A program made the position numbers and the translations under genes. The notes under the pieces were generated by a model. The model did no database searches and was not told the DNA's origin. It saw nothing but the letters and a program-made list of their open reading frames with translations. A DNA stretch of 64,000 nucleotides from Clostridia bacterium (lineage in GTDB: Bacteria; Bacillota; Clostridia; Oscillospirales; Feifaniaceae): assembly GCA_017517965.1 (NCBI GenBank), contig JAFWXR010000017.1:1-64000 (forward strand), in the 5' to 3' direction. Below, one piece after another: positions 20,535-28,153 of this stretch. Position 1 is the first letter of the stretch, and the number at the start of each line of letters is the position of its first letter.

Positions 20535-21711
20535 GGTTTTTCTTTCCCTCCTCAAGATCGTGCCACAGCGGTGACATCTGACGCAGATAGTCAACTACTT
20601 TTGGTACGTTTTCTATTATATAATCTATTTCTTCTCTGGTGTTTTCTTCACAAATTGAAAGCCTGAGTGAGCCGTGTGCCACCTCGTGTGGTCTGCCTAT
20701 GGCGAGAAGCACGTGACTCGGGTCAAGCGAACCCGATGTGCAGGCTGAACCCGATGAAGCGTAAATGCCCTTTTCGTCAAGCAGAAGGAGAAGCGATTCA
20801 CCCTCGATGCCTTCGAAACAGAAACTCACGTTTCCGGGCAGACGCTTGTTGCGGTCACCGTTAAGCGCACTGTGCGGGATTTTTGAAAGACCTTCAATAA
20901 GTCTGTCCCTGAGTGCCGATACGTAAGCGGAATTTTTATCAAGATTTGAAACTGCCTCTTCAAGTGCGGCTATCATACCGACTATTGCAGGCATATTTTC
21001 CGTACCTGCACGCTTGCCACGTTCCTGTGCACCGCCGTCAATTATGTTTGTAAGCGGAATCGTTTTCTTTGCATAGAGAAGGCCGACACCTCTGGGACCG
21101 TGGAATTTATGTGCGGCAAGTGAAAGCATATCTATATTCTGCTCTTTCACGTCTATATGGACGTGACCTGCTGCCTGAACGGCATCCGTGTGGAAAAGCA
21201 CACCGTGATTTTTACAAACTTCACCGATTTCGGCAATCGGCTGAATTGAGCCGATTTCGTTGTTGGCATACATTATCGTAACAAGACACGTGTCTTCCCT
21301 GAGTGCATTTTCAACCTGCTCTGCCGATACAATACCGTCAACACCGACGGGAAGAAGGGTGATTTCAAAACCTTTCTTCTCAAGCCTTTTGAGCGTGTGC
21401 AAAACGGCGTGATGCTCGATAGAAGTTGAAATAATGTGCTTTTTGCCTTTTCTCTCACCTATGGTTGCGGCAGATATAATTGCCTGGTTATCCGCCTCAC
21501 TTCCGCCTGACGTGAAATATATCTCACGTGCTTCACAACCGAGGATTTTAGCAGCCCTTTCTCTTGCATCTGCAAGAACTTCGGCAGCTTCCTGACCGAC
21601 GGTGTGAAGACTTGAGGGATTGCCCCAGTATTTTTCCATACAGTCCACCATAGCGGCAACTGCAGTTTTACTTGTTTTGGTTGTTGCAGCATTATCTGCG
21701 TAAACAGTCAT
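20524..21711 (-). CDS. iscS: Cysteine desulfurase, NifS/IscS family
   Basis: 395 residues, PLP enzyme producing persulfide sulfur for IscU. PLP Lys is in LSLAAHKFHGPRGVG, with the preceding FHTDAVQAAG. The catalytic Cys is in ASSGSACTSGSLDPSHVLLA, and the longer loop there is that of group I desulfurases. ATG 21711 (MTVYADNAATT) has an AAGGAG ribosome site; an in-frame codon nine residues upstream is less likely. It is first in the iscS-iscU unit, behind its own promoter and a palindromic operator. Confidence 0.95.
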   Translation of the reverse strand: MTVYADNAATTKTSKTAVAAMVDCMEKYWGNPSSLHTVGQEAAEVLADARERAAKILGCEAREIYFTSGGSEADNQAIISAATIGERKGKKHIISTSIEHHAVLHTLKRLEKKGFEITLLPVGVDGIVSAEQVENALREDTCLVTIMYANNEIGSIQPIAEIGEVCKNHGVLFHTDAVQAAGHVHIDVKEQNIDMLSLAAHKFHGPRGVGLLYAKKTIPLTNIIDGGAQERGKRAGTENMPAIVGMIAALEEAVSNLDKNSAYVSALRDRLIEGLSKIPHSALNGDRNKRLPGNVSFCFEGIEGESLLLLLDEKGIYASSGSACTSGSLDPSHVLLAIGRPHEVAHGSLRLSICEENTREEIDYIIENVPKVVDYLRQMSPLWHDLEEGKKNHVI

Positions 21712-21780
21712 TTTATTACTCCTTTTTAGACTTATCATTGACTTGAAATTTCAGTTATATTCAAGCAATTAAAAACAAAA

Positions 21781-21837
21781 TGCTATAATTCCTACTTGTC
21801 CGATAGGAATTATAGCACATAGCATATTAAGTGTCAA
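21781..21837 (-). promoter_or_regulatory. iscS promoter with overlapping palindromic operator
   Basis: On the minus strand TTGACA (21837-21832), 17 bases, TATAAT (21814-21809). The -10 is embedded in a perfect inverted repeat, TGCTATAATTCCTA (21781-21794) and its complement at 21804-21817, with a 9-base centre. The Rrf2 regulator gene lies immediately upstream. An Rrf2-type operator that blocks the -10 is the likely reading (inference). The same arms could fold as RNA, but the overlap with the -10 favours a protein site. Confidence 0.8.
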
Positions 21838-21840
21838 TAA

Positions 21841-22251
21841 CTATATATCATTATTTACAAGGTCTTCAAGTGATATACCGTCAAGAAAGTTATTTATCAT
21901 CCCGTCAAGCTTTATCCAGAGGGGAAGGGTGTCGCAGATATCTGCTTTTTCACACTTTCCTGCGCCTTTTTCAAGGCAGGCAACGGGGGCAAGTGACCCT
22001 TCGGTAAGATGCAGTATCTCACCCACAGAGTATTCACTCGGCGCTTTGGTGAGCCTGTAACCGCCCTCTTTACCTCTTTTACTTTCGAGCAGACCGCCTT
22101 TGTACAGCATGGATACTATCGTTTCAAGATATTTCATAGGCATATCCTCACTGTCGGATATGGTCTTGATTGAAACGTAGTCACCGCTTTTGTCTTTTGC
22201 AAGTTTGAGCATAACATACAAAGCATATCTGCCCTTTGTTGAAATCATCAT
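21841..22251 (-). CDS. iscR: Rrf2-family regulator, IscR-like
   Basis: 136 residues. A winged helix begins MMISTKGRYALYVMLKLAK, with the recognition region MPMKYLETIVSML and wing SKRGKEGGYRL. Three cysteines at 92, 100 and 106 lie where E. coli IscR binds its [2Fe-2S] cluster (92, 98, 104), so Fe-S sensing is likely. CymR-type regulators lack them. It follows the flavoprotein gene by 3 bases and precedes the iscS promoter, so it probably represses iscSU when clusters are plentiful. Confidence 0.87.
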   Translation of the reverse strand: MMISTKGRYALYVMLKLAKDKSGDYVSIKTISDSEDMPMKYLETIVSMLYKGGLLESKRGKEGGYRLTKAPSEYSVGEILHLTEGSLAPVACLEKGAGKCEKADICDTLPLWIKLDGMINNFLDGISLEDLVNNDI

Positions 22252-22254
22252 AAT

Positions 22255-23634
22255 TTAGTTAACACCGCCTATTTTATCAGCCACGTAAATGCCCATTGCA
22301 CCGCTTTGCGACAGACCTCTCGTAAGACCGCTTCCGTCACCGATAAGATACATTCCGTCGGTTATCTCAAAATTCTCGTTATGCTCGGGACGGATGGAAT
22401 AGTATTTGTTTTCACATCCGTAGAGAAGCGTATCGTCGTTTGCCGTACCGGGTGCAACCTTGTCGAGCGCATAAATCGTTTCTATTATATTAGTAAGGGC
22501 GCGGTAGGGGAGCACGATTGAAAGATCCCCCGGGAACGCCTTCATTGTGGGAATAACCGTATTTGAAGCAAGCCTGTGCTCGTTTGTACGGCGTCCTCTT
22601 ATCAGGTCACCAAAGCGTTGCACCATAATGTTTCCTTCCGCTGCAAAGTTTGTGTTCTTTGCAATATTTTCGGCGTATTCCGTGGGCTTGTTGAAATCAC
22701 CCCTGAAATGAATCGAAGAAAGAATTGCAAAGTTGCAGTTTTCGGTTTTCTTTTCGGGCTCAGCGTATGAGTGTCCGTTTGCCGTAATAACACCGTGGTT
22801 GTTTTCGGCAGAAACAAGACCGCCCTGATTAAAACAGAACATTCTCGTTCTGTCCTCAAAGGTCTTCGTGCGGTAGAGTATTTTAGGCTCGTATATCTGG
22901 CTTGAAAATTCTCTCCAGATAATATCCTTCATTTCAACCCGAACGCCGATGTCCACCGAGTTGGCATTTATCGTAATGTCAAACTTTTCGCAGAGACGCT
23001 TTACGAATTCAGCACCGCTTCTGCCCGTTGCAACGATAACTTTACCTGCGTTATACTCAGCCTTTGTGTTACCGCTTACGGTCGAAACGTCATACGAACC
23101 GTCAGCATTACGTGACACGTCCGTACAGTCGGTGAGAGAAAGCATTTCCACACCCGAATTTTCAAGTGATTCTATGAGAAGTTGCATCGTGCGGAAGTTC
23201 TTGTCCGTTCCGAGATGACGCACGTTCATATCAAGAAGTCGGAGATTGTTTTGCAGACACTTGAGTTTTAATGCTTCGTTTGATTTGTAAAGCTCGGGAT
23301 AATCGTCCGAAAAACTGTGGAGAATGTTGTCCACTTCGTTGATATATTTCATTGCAACGTCTTCACCGAGGTCTTCGCCGATGGTGCCGCCGTATGCCGT
23401 GCCGAGATTGAATTTTCCGTCAGAAAATGCACCTGCACCTGCATAACCGCTCGTTATACTGCAGATTTTACAGTGGATACATTTTTTGTCACTTCCTGCA
23501 GGGCAATGACGCTTCGTAAGGTCAAAACCTTTTTCGATTATAATGATTTTTGTATCAGGACTGTTTTGTTTAAGATGGTAAGCCGCCATAAGACCACCGA
23601 TACCGCCGCCGATAATCGCAACGTCGTATTTCAT
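22255..23634 (-). CDS. FAD-dependent dehydrogenase, COG2509-like
   Basis: 459 residues. The N terminus is an FAD-binding Rossmann motif, DVAIIGGGIGGLMAAYHL. A cysteine cluster CPAGSDKKCIHCKIC at about residue 45 is followed by GYAGAGAFSDGKFNL, and a second dinucleotide-site segment is VIVATGRSG. The C terminus holds YLIGDGSGLTRGLSQSGAMG. This arrangement is that of the uncharacterised FAD-dependent dehydrogenases of COG2509. The Cys cluster could hold a metal or Fe-S centre, which would fit its place next to an Fe-S regulator. Substrate unknown. AAGGTG ribosome site. Confidence 0.8.
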   Translation of the reverse strand: MKYDVAIIGGGIGGLMAAYHLKQNSPDTKIIIIEKGFDLTKRHCPAGSDKKCIHCKICSITSGYAGAGAFSDGKFNLGTAYGGTIGEDLGEDVAMKYINEVDNILHSFSDDYPELYKSNEALKLKCLQNNLRLLDMNVRHLGTDKNFRTMQLLIESLENSGVEMLSLTDCTDVSRNADGSYDVSTVSGNTKAEYNAGKVIVATGRSGAEFVKRLCEKFDITINANSVDIGVRVEMKDIIWREFSSQIYEPKILYRTKTFEDRTRMFCFNQGGLVSAENNHGVITANGHSYAEPEKKTENCNFAILSSIHFRGDFNKPTEYAENIAKNTNFAAEGNIMVQRFGDLIRGRRTNEHRLASNTVIPTMKAFPGDLSIVLPYRALTNIIETIYALDKVAPGTANDDTLLYGCENKYYSIRPEHNENFEITDGMYLIGDGSGLTRGLSQSGAMGIYVADKIGGVN

Positions 23635-23710
23635 GATTTTACACCTTTCTTAAAGCATAATAACACACTTACTATTATAATCCTTTATGCAAAAATTAGC
23701 AAATAAAAGA

Positions 23711-24514
23711 TTATCTTTTGTTTTTTCTGTAGTCAGAAGGTCTGCAATTACATTTTTTTAAAAACAGATTTGAAAAATAGTGAATATCGGTATACCCGAT
23801 TTTTTTGGCGATTTCTCCTATCGGCATATTTGTATCGGTCAGCAGAGATTTGGCCGTCTGCATTTTTTGTTCAAGCTGGTAAGCATAGGGGGTAATGCCG
23901 AATTCACGGCAAAACAGTTTTTGACAGTAGTCCTGCGAGCGAAATATTGTTTTGGAAAGTTCCTTTGCCGATACAAGTCTGTGTGGGTTTGAATCAAGAT
24001 ACTTTTTTAGTTTAAGTGCTTCGTCACTGTATTTGTTTTTATCCAGTTCAACAGAGAGTCTTGAAATTATTTCCGCAAAAAGTCCCTGAAGAATGAATTG
24101 CATTTCGTTGTCCGACATATCGGACTGAATGGTTGCAACTATCTTTTCGAAAACGGGTTTTAATCCTTTGCCGTCAAAAATATAGTTTCCTGAAAGACCG
24201 TAGACGTGGATAAGATGCTCACAAAGACTTCCCGAAACGTTCATAAAAATTTTTGTATAAGGATTATCTTTGTCGGCACAGTAACTGTGTCTTTCGTTCG
24301 GGGGAAGAAAATATACCGTATCTTTACCTATGTGGTGTGTTTCGTCACCCAGAGATATATAACCTTCGCCGTCTGTAACGTATTCAACTACTGCTATTTT
24401 TGAATCTGTTCTCGAAATACGGTAAGTTGGGTCAGGATACGTAATACCCGCCAGTTTTACGTATAAAGGCATTTTTTTATCCAAATTAGTAAAGGGTTTC
24501 AAATACTCGTTCAA
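23711..24514 (-). CDS. AraC-family transcriptional regulator
   Basis: 267 residues from a probable TTG at 24514 with GAGG eight bases upstream; longer starts to 24598 exist but add an odd hydrophobic stretch. An N-terminal cupin-like sensor (VEYVTDGEGYISLGDETHHI, FLPPNERHSY) is followed by two C-terminal helix-turn-helix motifs (LSKTIFRSQDYCQKLFCREF and PIGEIAKKIGYTDIHYFSNLF). It is divergent from the glutaminase-like gene and shares a 98-base intergenic region, so it most likely activates that gene in response to a small molecule, perhaps a sugar or amino acid. Confidence 0.9.
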   Translation of the reverse strand: MNEYLKPFTNLDKKMPLYVKLAGITYPDPTYRISRTDSKIAVVEYVTDGEGYISLGDETHHIGKDTVYFLPPNERHSYCADKDNPYTKIFMNVSGSLCEHLIHVYGLSGNYIFDGKGLKPVFEKIVATIQSDMSDNEMQFILQGLFAEIISRLSVELDKNKYSDEALKLKKYLDSNPHRLVSAKELSKTIFRSQDYCQKLFCREFGITPYAYQLEQKMQTAKSLLTDTNMPIGEIAKKIGYTDIHYFSNLFLKKCNCRPSDYRKNKR

Positions 24515-24548
24515 ATTGTTTTCCTCACTTTTGTAATTAAAATGTACA

Positions 24549-24577
24549 TTTACAAAGCCTATATGACTTATTATAAT
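24549..24577 (+). promoter_or_regulatory. Promoter of the glutaminase-like gene
   Basis: TTTACA (24549-24554), 17 bases, TATAAT (24572-24577), in the divergent region with the AraC gene. The start follows an AAGGAG ribosome site. Confidence 0.7.
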
Positions 24578-24612
24578 AAAATCACTACAAATTATCAAGG
24601 AGAAGAATTGCT

Positions 24613-26499
24613 ATGAAATTACGTCCGCCTGCAACCCCCATTATCAACATTGACCCGTATTTTTCTATCTGGACGGAAGAATCGGTACTCAAAAACACAA
24701 TCCATTGGACAGCAAAGCCGAACACAATGTACGGCAGAGTTTTTGTTGACGGAGAGGAATATCATTTTCTCGGTCAGAACAGAAAGTCGAAAAAACCTGT
24801 GATGGAGGTTGAGGACACCGAAATTGATGCTCATTCTACGATTATCACGTACAAGAATGATGTCATTCGCCTTACCGTTCATTTCACGTCTCCTACGTTG
24901 GTGGAAGATCTTTACTATTCTTCACGTCCCGTTGCATATGCGAGAGTTTCTTACGAAAGTCTTGATAACAAAGAACATGACGTAAAGGTTAAATTTTTAG
25001 CTTCTGAAGAATTGGTGCTTAACTCAAAAGGTGAGGGAATTGCTATCGGTGACCCGGTAGACATCGACGGTGTTACTGCAATCCGTATGGGTAACGGTGT
25101 CCAGAAGGTGCTCAATCGCTGCGGTGATGACGTTCGTATCGACTGGGGTTATTTCTACCTTGGTGTTAAGGGTGAAGGCGTTGTAGGTCATACCATATTT
25201 GACGCTATGTATGCAGTTACTGCAGAGGCAGAACTCAAAAACGATGCACTTTTCCTCTTTGCTTACGATGATATTGAAAGCATCCAGTATTTCGGTGAAA
25301 ATCTCAAGGCATACTGGAAAAAAGACGGTAAGACGATTGAAGAAGCCATTGCAGAGGCGGCGAAAGATTACGAAACCACACTTGCCCGTTGCAATGATTT
25401 CTCTGACAGAGTGAGAAAAGAAGCGACTGAAAAGGGAAGTGAAAAGTATGCAGATCTGTTACTTTTGGCTACCCGTCAGGTAATGGCTGCGCATAAATTG
25501 GTAGTAGACAGCGAGTGTAATAATCTCTTTATTTCAAAAGAGTGTCATTCCAACGGTTGTGCTGCGACGGTGGACGTTACGTATCCGTCTGCACCGTTAT
25601 TCCTGCTTTATAATACCGAACTTCTTAAAGGTATGCTTCGTCCGATACTGAAGTATGATGCTATGGATGAATGGGTATTTGACTTTCCGCCACACGATGC
25701 AGGTCGCTATCCATGGGTTAACGGTGAAGTTTACAGTATCAAGCGTCCTGAGATGATTATAAAAACTGAAAGACAGATGCCCGTTGAAGAAAGCGGAAAT
25801 ATGATAATTCTTTTTGCTGCTATTGCTGAAGCCGAAAATGATGCTTCGTTTGCAAAAGAGCACATTGAATCTATCAGAAAGTGGAATGAATATCTTATAA
25901 AATACGGTCTTGATCCTGAAACACAGCTTTGTACCGATGACTTTGCAGGTCGTATAGCACACAACGTCAACCTTTCTATCAAGGCGATAATGGGTATTGC
26001 AGGCTATGCACGTATTCTCGAAAGACTCGGGGAAACAGCAGAAGCTGAAAAAATGATGTCTAAAGCAAAAGAATATGCCGCATCTCTCGTTGAAAGGGCA
26101 AGAAACTCTGACGGAAGCTCACGTCTTGCTTACGACAGACCCGAAACCTTCTCTTTAAAGTATAATGCTGTCTGGGATAAATTGTGGGGAACAAATCTTT
26201 TCCCCGAAGAGTTTTATAAGGGTGAGATTGAACGTTATAAAAAGGAACAGCTCATTTACGGTGTTCCGCTCGATTCCAGAGAAAAATATACAAAGTCTGA
26301 CTGGCTTGTATGGGCTGCATCTCTTGCAGACAATAAGGACGATTTCAACTGTCTTGTAGACAGACTTTGGTTGGCATATAATACCATGCGCTCATGGGCA
26401 CCTATGACCGACTGGTACTATACGGACACTTCTCATATGCGTGGATTCCGTCACAGAACGGTTCAGGGCGGTTTGTTTATTAAACTGATGTTTGAATAA
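24613..26499 (+). CDS. GtaA-like glutaminase family protein (DUF5127/DUF4965-type)
   Basis: 628 residues without a signal peptide, so cytoplasmic. The start LRPPATPIINIDPYFSIWTEE, the inner SNGCAATVDVTYPSAPLFLLYNTELL and the FDFPPHDAGRYPWVNGE block are hallmarks of the large protein family named after fungal glutaminase A, which has an (alpha/alpha)6 toroid C-terminal half. Bacterial members are mostly uncharacterised and some may act on glycans rather than glutamine. Fungal enzymes are secreted; this one is not. Its divergent AraC neighbour suggests inducible catabolism. Confidence 0.8.
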   Translation: MKLRPPATPIINIDPYFSIWTEESVLKNTIHWTAKPNTMYGRVFVDGEEYHFLGQNRKSKKPVMEVEDTEIDAHSTIITYKNDVIRLTVHFTSPTLVEDLYYSSRPVAYARVSYESLDNKEHDVKVKFLASEELVLNSKGEGIAIGDPVDIDGVTAIRMGNGVQKVLNRCGDDVRIDWGYFYLGVKGEGVVGHTIFDAMYAVTAEAELKNDALFLFAYDDIESIQYFGENLKAYWKKDGKTIEEAIAEAAKDYETTLARCNDFSDRVRKEATEKGSEKYADLLLLATRQVMAAHKLVVDSECNNLFISKECHSNGCAATVDVTYPSAPLFLLYNTELLKGMLRPILKYDAMDEWVFDFPPHDAGRYPWVNGEVYSIKRPEMIIKTERQMPVEESGNMIILFAAIAEAENDASFAKEHIESIRKWNEYLIKYGLDPETQLCTDDFAGRIAHNVNLSIKAIMGIAGYARILERLGETAEAEKMMSKAKEYAASLVERARNSDGSSRLAYDRPETFSLKYNAVWDKLWGTNLFPEEFYKGEIERYKKEQLIYGVPLDSREKYTKSDWLVWAASLADNKDDFNCLVDRLWLAYNTMRSWAPMTDWYYTDTSHMRGFRHRTVQGGLFIKLMFE

Positions 26500-26504
26500 T
26501 ATAA

Positions 26505-26536
26505 AAAACAGAGTCGTTGTACAATGACTCTGTTTT
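26505..26536 (+). terminator. Terminator after the glutaminase-like gene
   Basis: 11-pair stem (26505-26515 with 26526-26536) plus inner pairs, ending in TTTTT. Confidence 0.85.
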
Positions 26537-26546
26537 TATATTTATC

Positions 26547-26585
26547 TTGAAAGCGTATGGAGAAAATGTTATACTGATTATCAGT
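26547..26585 (+). promoter_or_regulatory. Promoter of the first lipoprotein gene, with small palindrome
   Basis: TTGAAA (26547-26552), 17 bases, TATACT (26570-26575). The -10 runs into ACTGA-TTA-TCAGT (26573-26585), a small palindrome placed where a repressor could act. Confidence 0.65.
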
Positions 26586-26624
26586 GTGTTATACATACGG
26601 TAAATAAATGATTTTGGAGGATTT

Positions 26625-27407
26625 ATGAAAAAATTATTACTCATTCTTATGGCAGTGGCATTACTTTTCACAAGCGCCTGCACAAGCGCAGTTGTGATTG
26701 ATGATAATCCCGATAAAGAGGGTGTTATCATTGATAAAGAAGAAACACCCGACGAAATAGTTGAGGATGAAACACTTCCCGAAGAAAAGGAAGAAGATAA
26801 AACTGAAGTTGTACCCGAAGAAAAGCCTGAGGAAAAACCTGAAGTAAAACCTGAGGAAAAGCCTGCTGAAAAGCCGGTTGTTGTTCCCGAAGAAAAGCCT
26901 GAAGTAAAGCCCGAAGAAAAACCCGAGGAGAAGCCGGAAGAAAAGCCTGCTCCCTCACAGAAACTCGAAGGCAGTATGGCTGAAGTAATCGACAGAATAT
27001 ATGCAAAACAGACGGTTGGCGAAATCGCCCTCGGTACGATTACACAGGATATGATGGATTTCACGGATGCCGAAGTGCTCAAAATGTACACGGGTATCAG
27101 CGATACTTCACTTGTTAAAGATATTGCAGTGTCCGAAGCAATGATGGGATCTATTCCTTATTCGCTTGCACTTGTACGTGTAAACGATGAAGGCAAGGCT
27201 GCCGAAGTTGCACAGACGATGTTTGATAACATCGACACGAGAAAGTGGATATGCGTTGTGGCAGACGATCTTAAAGTTGCGGTATACGGTGATGTGGTTA
27301 TGCTCATAATGGTTGGCACAAACTATGCAGATACTGTTACTGCACAGCAGATTGTTGATGCATTTACAAGCGTTTGCGGCGGCTCACTTACAAAGGTAAT
27401 AGGTTAA
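26625..27407 (+). CDS. Lipoprotein with Glu/Pro/Lys-rich spacer and DUF4358-like domain
   Basis: 260 residues. A signal peptide ends in the lipobox LFTSAC (Cys near 19), so it is anchored to the outer face of the membrane. Residues about 45-110 are a low-complexity spacer of repeated PEEKPE units, like cell-wall-spanning linkers. The C-terminal domain of about 140 residues (IDRIYAKQTVGEIALGTITQ to SVCGGSLTKVIG) resembles DUF4358 of clostridial lipoproteins; I am moderately sure of that name. It is about three-quarters identical to the same domain in the next gene, so the two arose by tandem duplication. Function unknown. Confidence 0.82.
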   Translation: MKKLLLILMAVALLFTSACTSAVVIDDNPDKEGVIIDKEETPDEIVEDETLPEEKEEDKTEVVPEEKPEEKPEVKPEEKPAEKPVVVPEEKPEVKPEEKPEEKPEEKPAPSQKLEGSMAEVIDRIYAKQTVGEIALGTITQDMMDFTDAEVLKMYTGISDTSLVKDIAVSEAMMGSIPYSLALVRVNDEGKAAEVAQTMFDNIDTRKWICVVADDLKVAVYGDVVMLIMVGTNYADTVTAQQIVDAFTSVCGGSLTKVIG

Positions 27408-27411
27408 TTTT

Positions 27412-27442
27412 AAAGAGGATGTGATTTCACATCCTCTTTTTT
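27412..27442 (+). terminator. Terminator between the two lipoprotein genes
   Basis: Perfect 13-pair stem (27412-27424 with 27427-27439), loop TT, then T-tract. Confidence 0.85.
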
Positions 27443-27546
27443 GGTAATTTTTTTAATTTGTATATATGCCTATGAAAATGGCACAATATATGTTATAATT
27501 CCTAAGGACACTGAAAGTGTACCAATAATATTTATTTGGAGGAAAT

Positions 27547-28092
27547 ATGAAAAAGTTTTTCAAAAGCGTACTGCTTGTAACGGTTGCGGCAGTGCTTCTT
27601 CTTTCTGCTGCCTGCGGAAAAAAGCCTGCCGGCAACACGGTAAAAGGTCCCGAAGGTCCGCTTCCCGACGTAATTGAAAAGATATACACCAAAAAAGATA
27701 TGGGTGAAATTGCACTTGCAACGATAACTCAGGATATGATGGACTTTACAGACCCCGAAGTGCTTAAAATGTATACGGGTACTGACGATACCTCTGCAAT
27801 AAAAGAGATTGCGGTATCGGAGGCTATGGTTGGTGCGATACCTTATTCACTTGTACTTGCACGTGTTAACGACGAAAGCAAGGCGACGGAAATTGCACAG
27901 ACAATGTTTGACAATATTGATACAAGAAAGTGGCTCTGCGTTGAGGCTGATGACCTCAAGGTTGCAGTATGCGGTGATACGGTTATGCTTATTATGATAG
28001 GCAGTCAGTATGCCGAAACGGCTACCTCGCAGGAAATCGTGGATGCTTTTGAAAGCGTTTGCGGCGGCTCACTCACGACGGTTATAGAATAA
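27547..28092 (+). CDS. Paralogous lipoprotein with DUF4358-like domain
   Basis: 181 residues. Signal peptide with lipobox LLSAAC (Cys near 21), then only a short linker (GKKPAGNTVKG) and the same domain as in the preceding gene (IEKIYTKKDMGEIALATITQ to SVCGGSLTTVIE). The conserved core includes DMMDFTD, VLKMYTG, AVSEAM, IPYSL, FDNIDTRKW and DDLKVAV. The pair therefore differs mainly in how far the domain sits from the membrane. AGGAGG-type ribosome site. It precedes the MBOAT gene. Confidence 0.82.
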   Translation: MKKFFKSVLLVTVAAVLLLSAACGKKPAGNTVKGPEGPLPDVIEKIYTKKDMGEIALATITQDMMDFTDPEVLKMYTGTDDTSAIKEIAVSEAMVGAIPYSLVLARVNDESKATEIAQTMFDNIDTRKWLCVEADDLKVAVCGDTVMLIMIGSQYAETATSQEIVDAFESVCGGSLTTVIE

Positions 28093-28099
28093 AATTTTG

Positions 28100-28134
28100 G
28101 GATGTGCTTTCTTGTGTTAAAAGAAAACACATCC
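28100..28134 (+). terminator. Weak hairpin before the MBOAT gene
   Basis: GGATGTG (28100-28106) pairs with CACATCC (28128-28134), with further pairing of TTTCTT and AAGAAA inside, followed by TTATTTTTT. Possibly a partial terminator allowing read-through to the MBOAT gene. Confidence 0.55.
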
Positions 28135-28153
28135 TTATTTTTTGGAGAGAATT

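Noticed and set aside
26805-26950. CRISPR-like or tandem DNA repeat
   Set aside because: It is the in-frame PEEKPE spacer of the lipoprotein.
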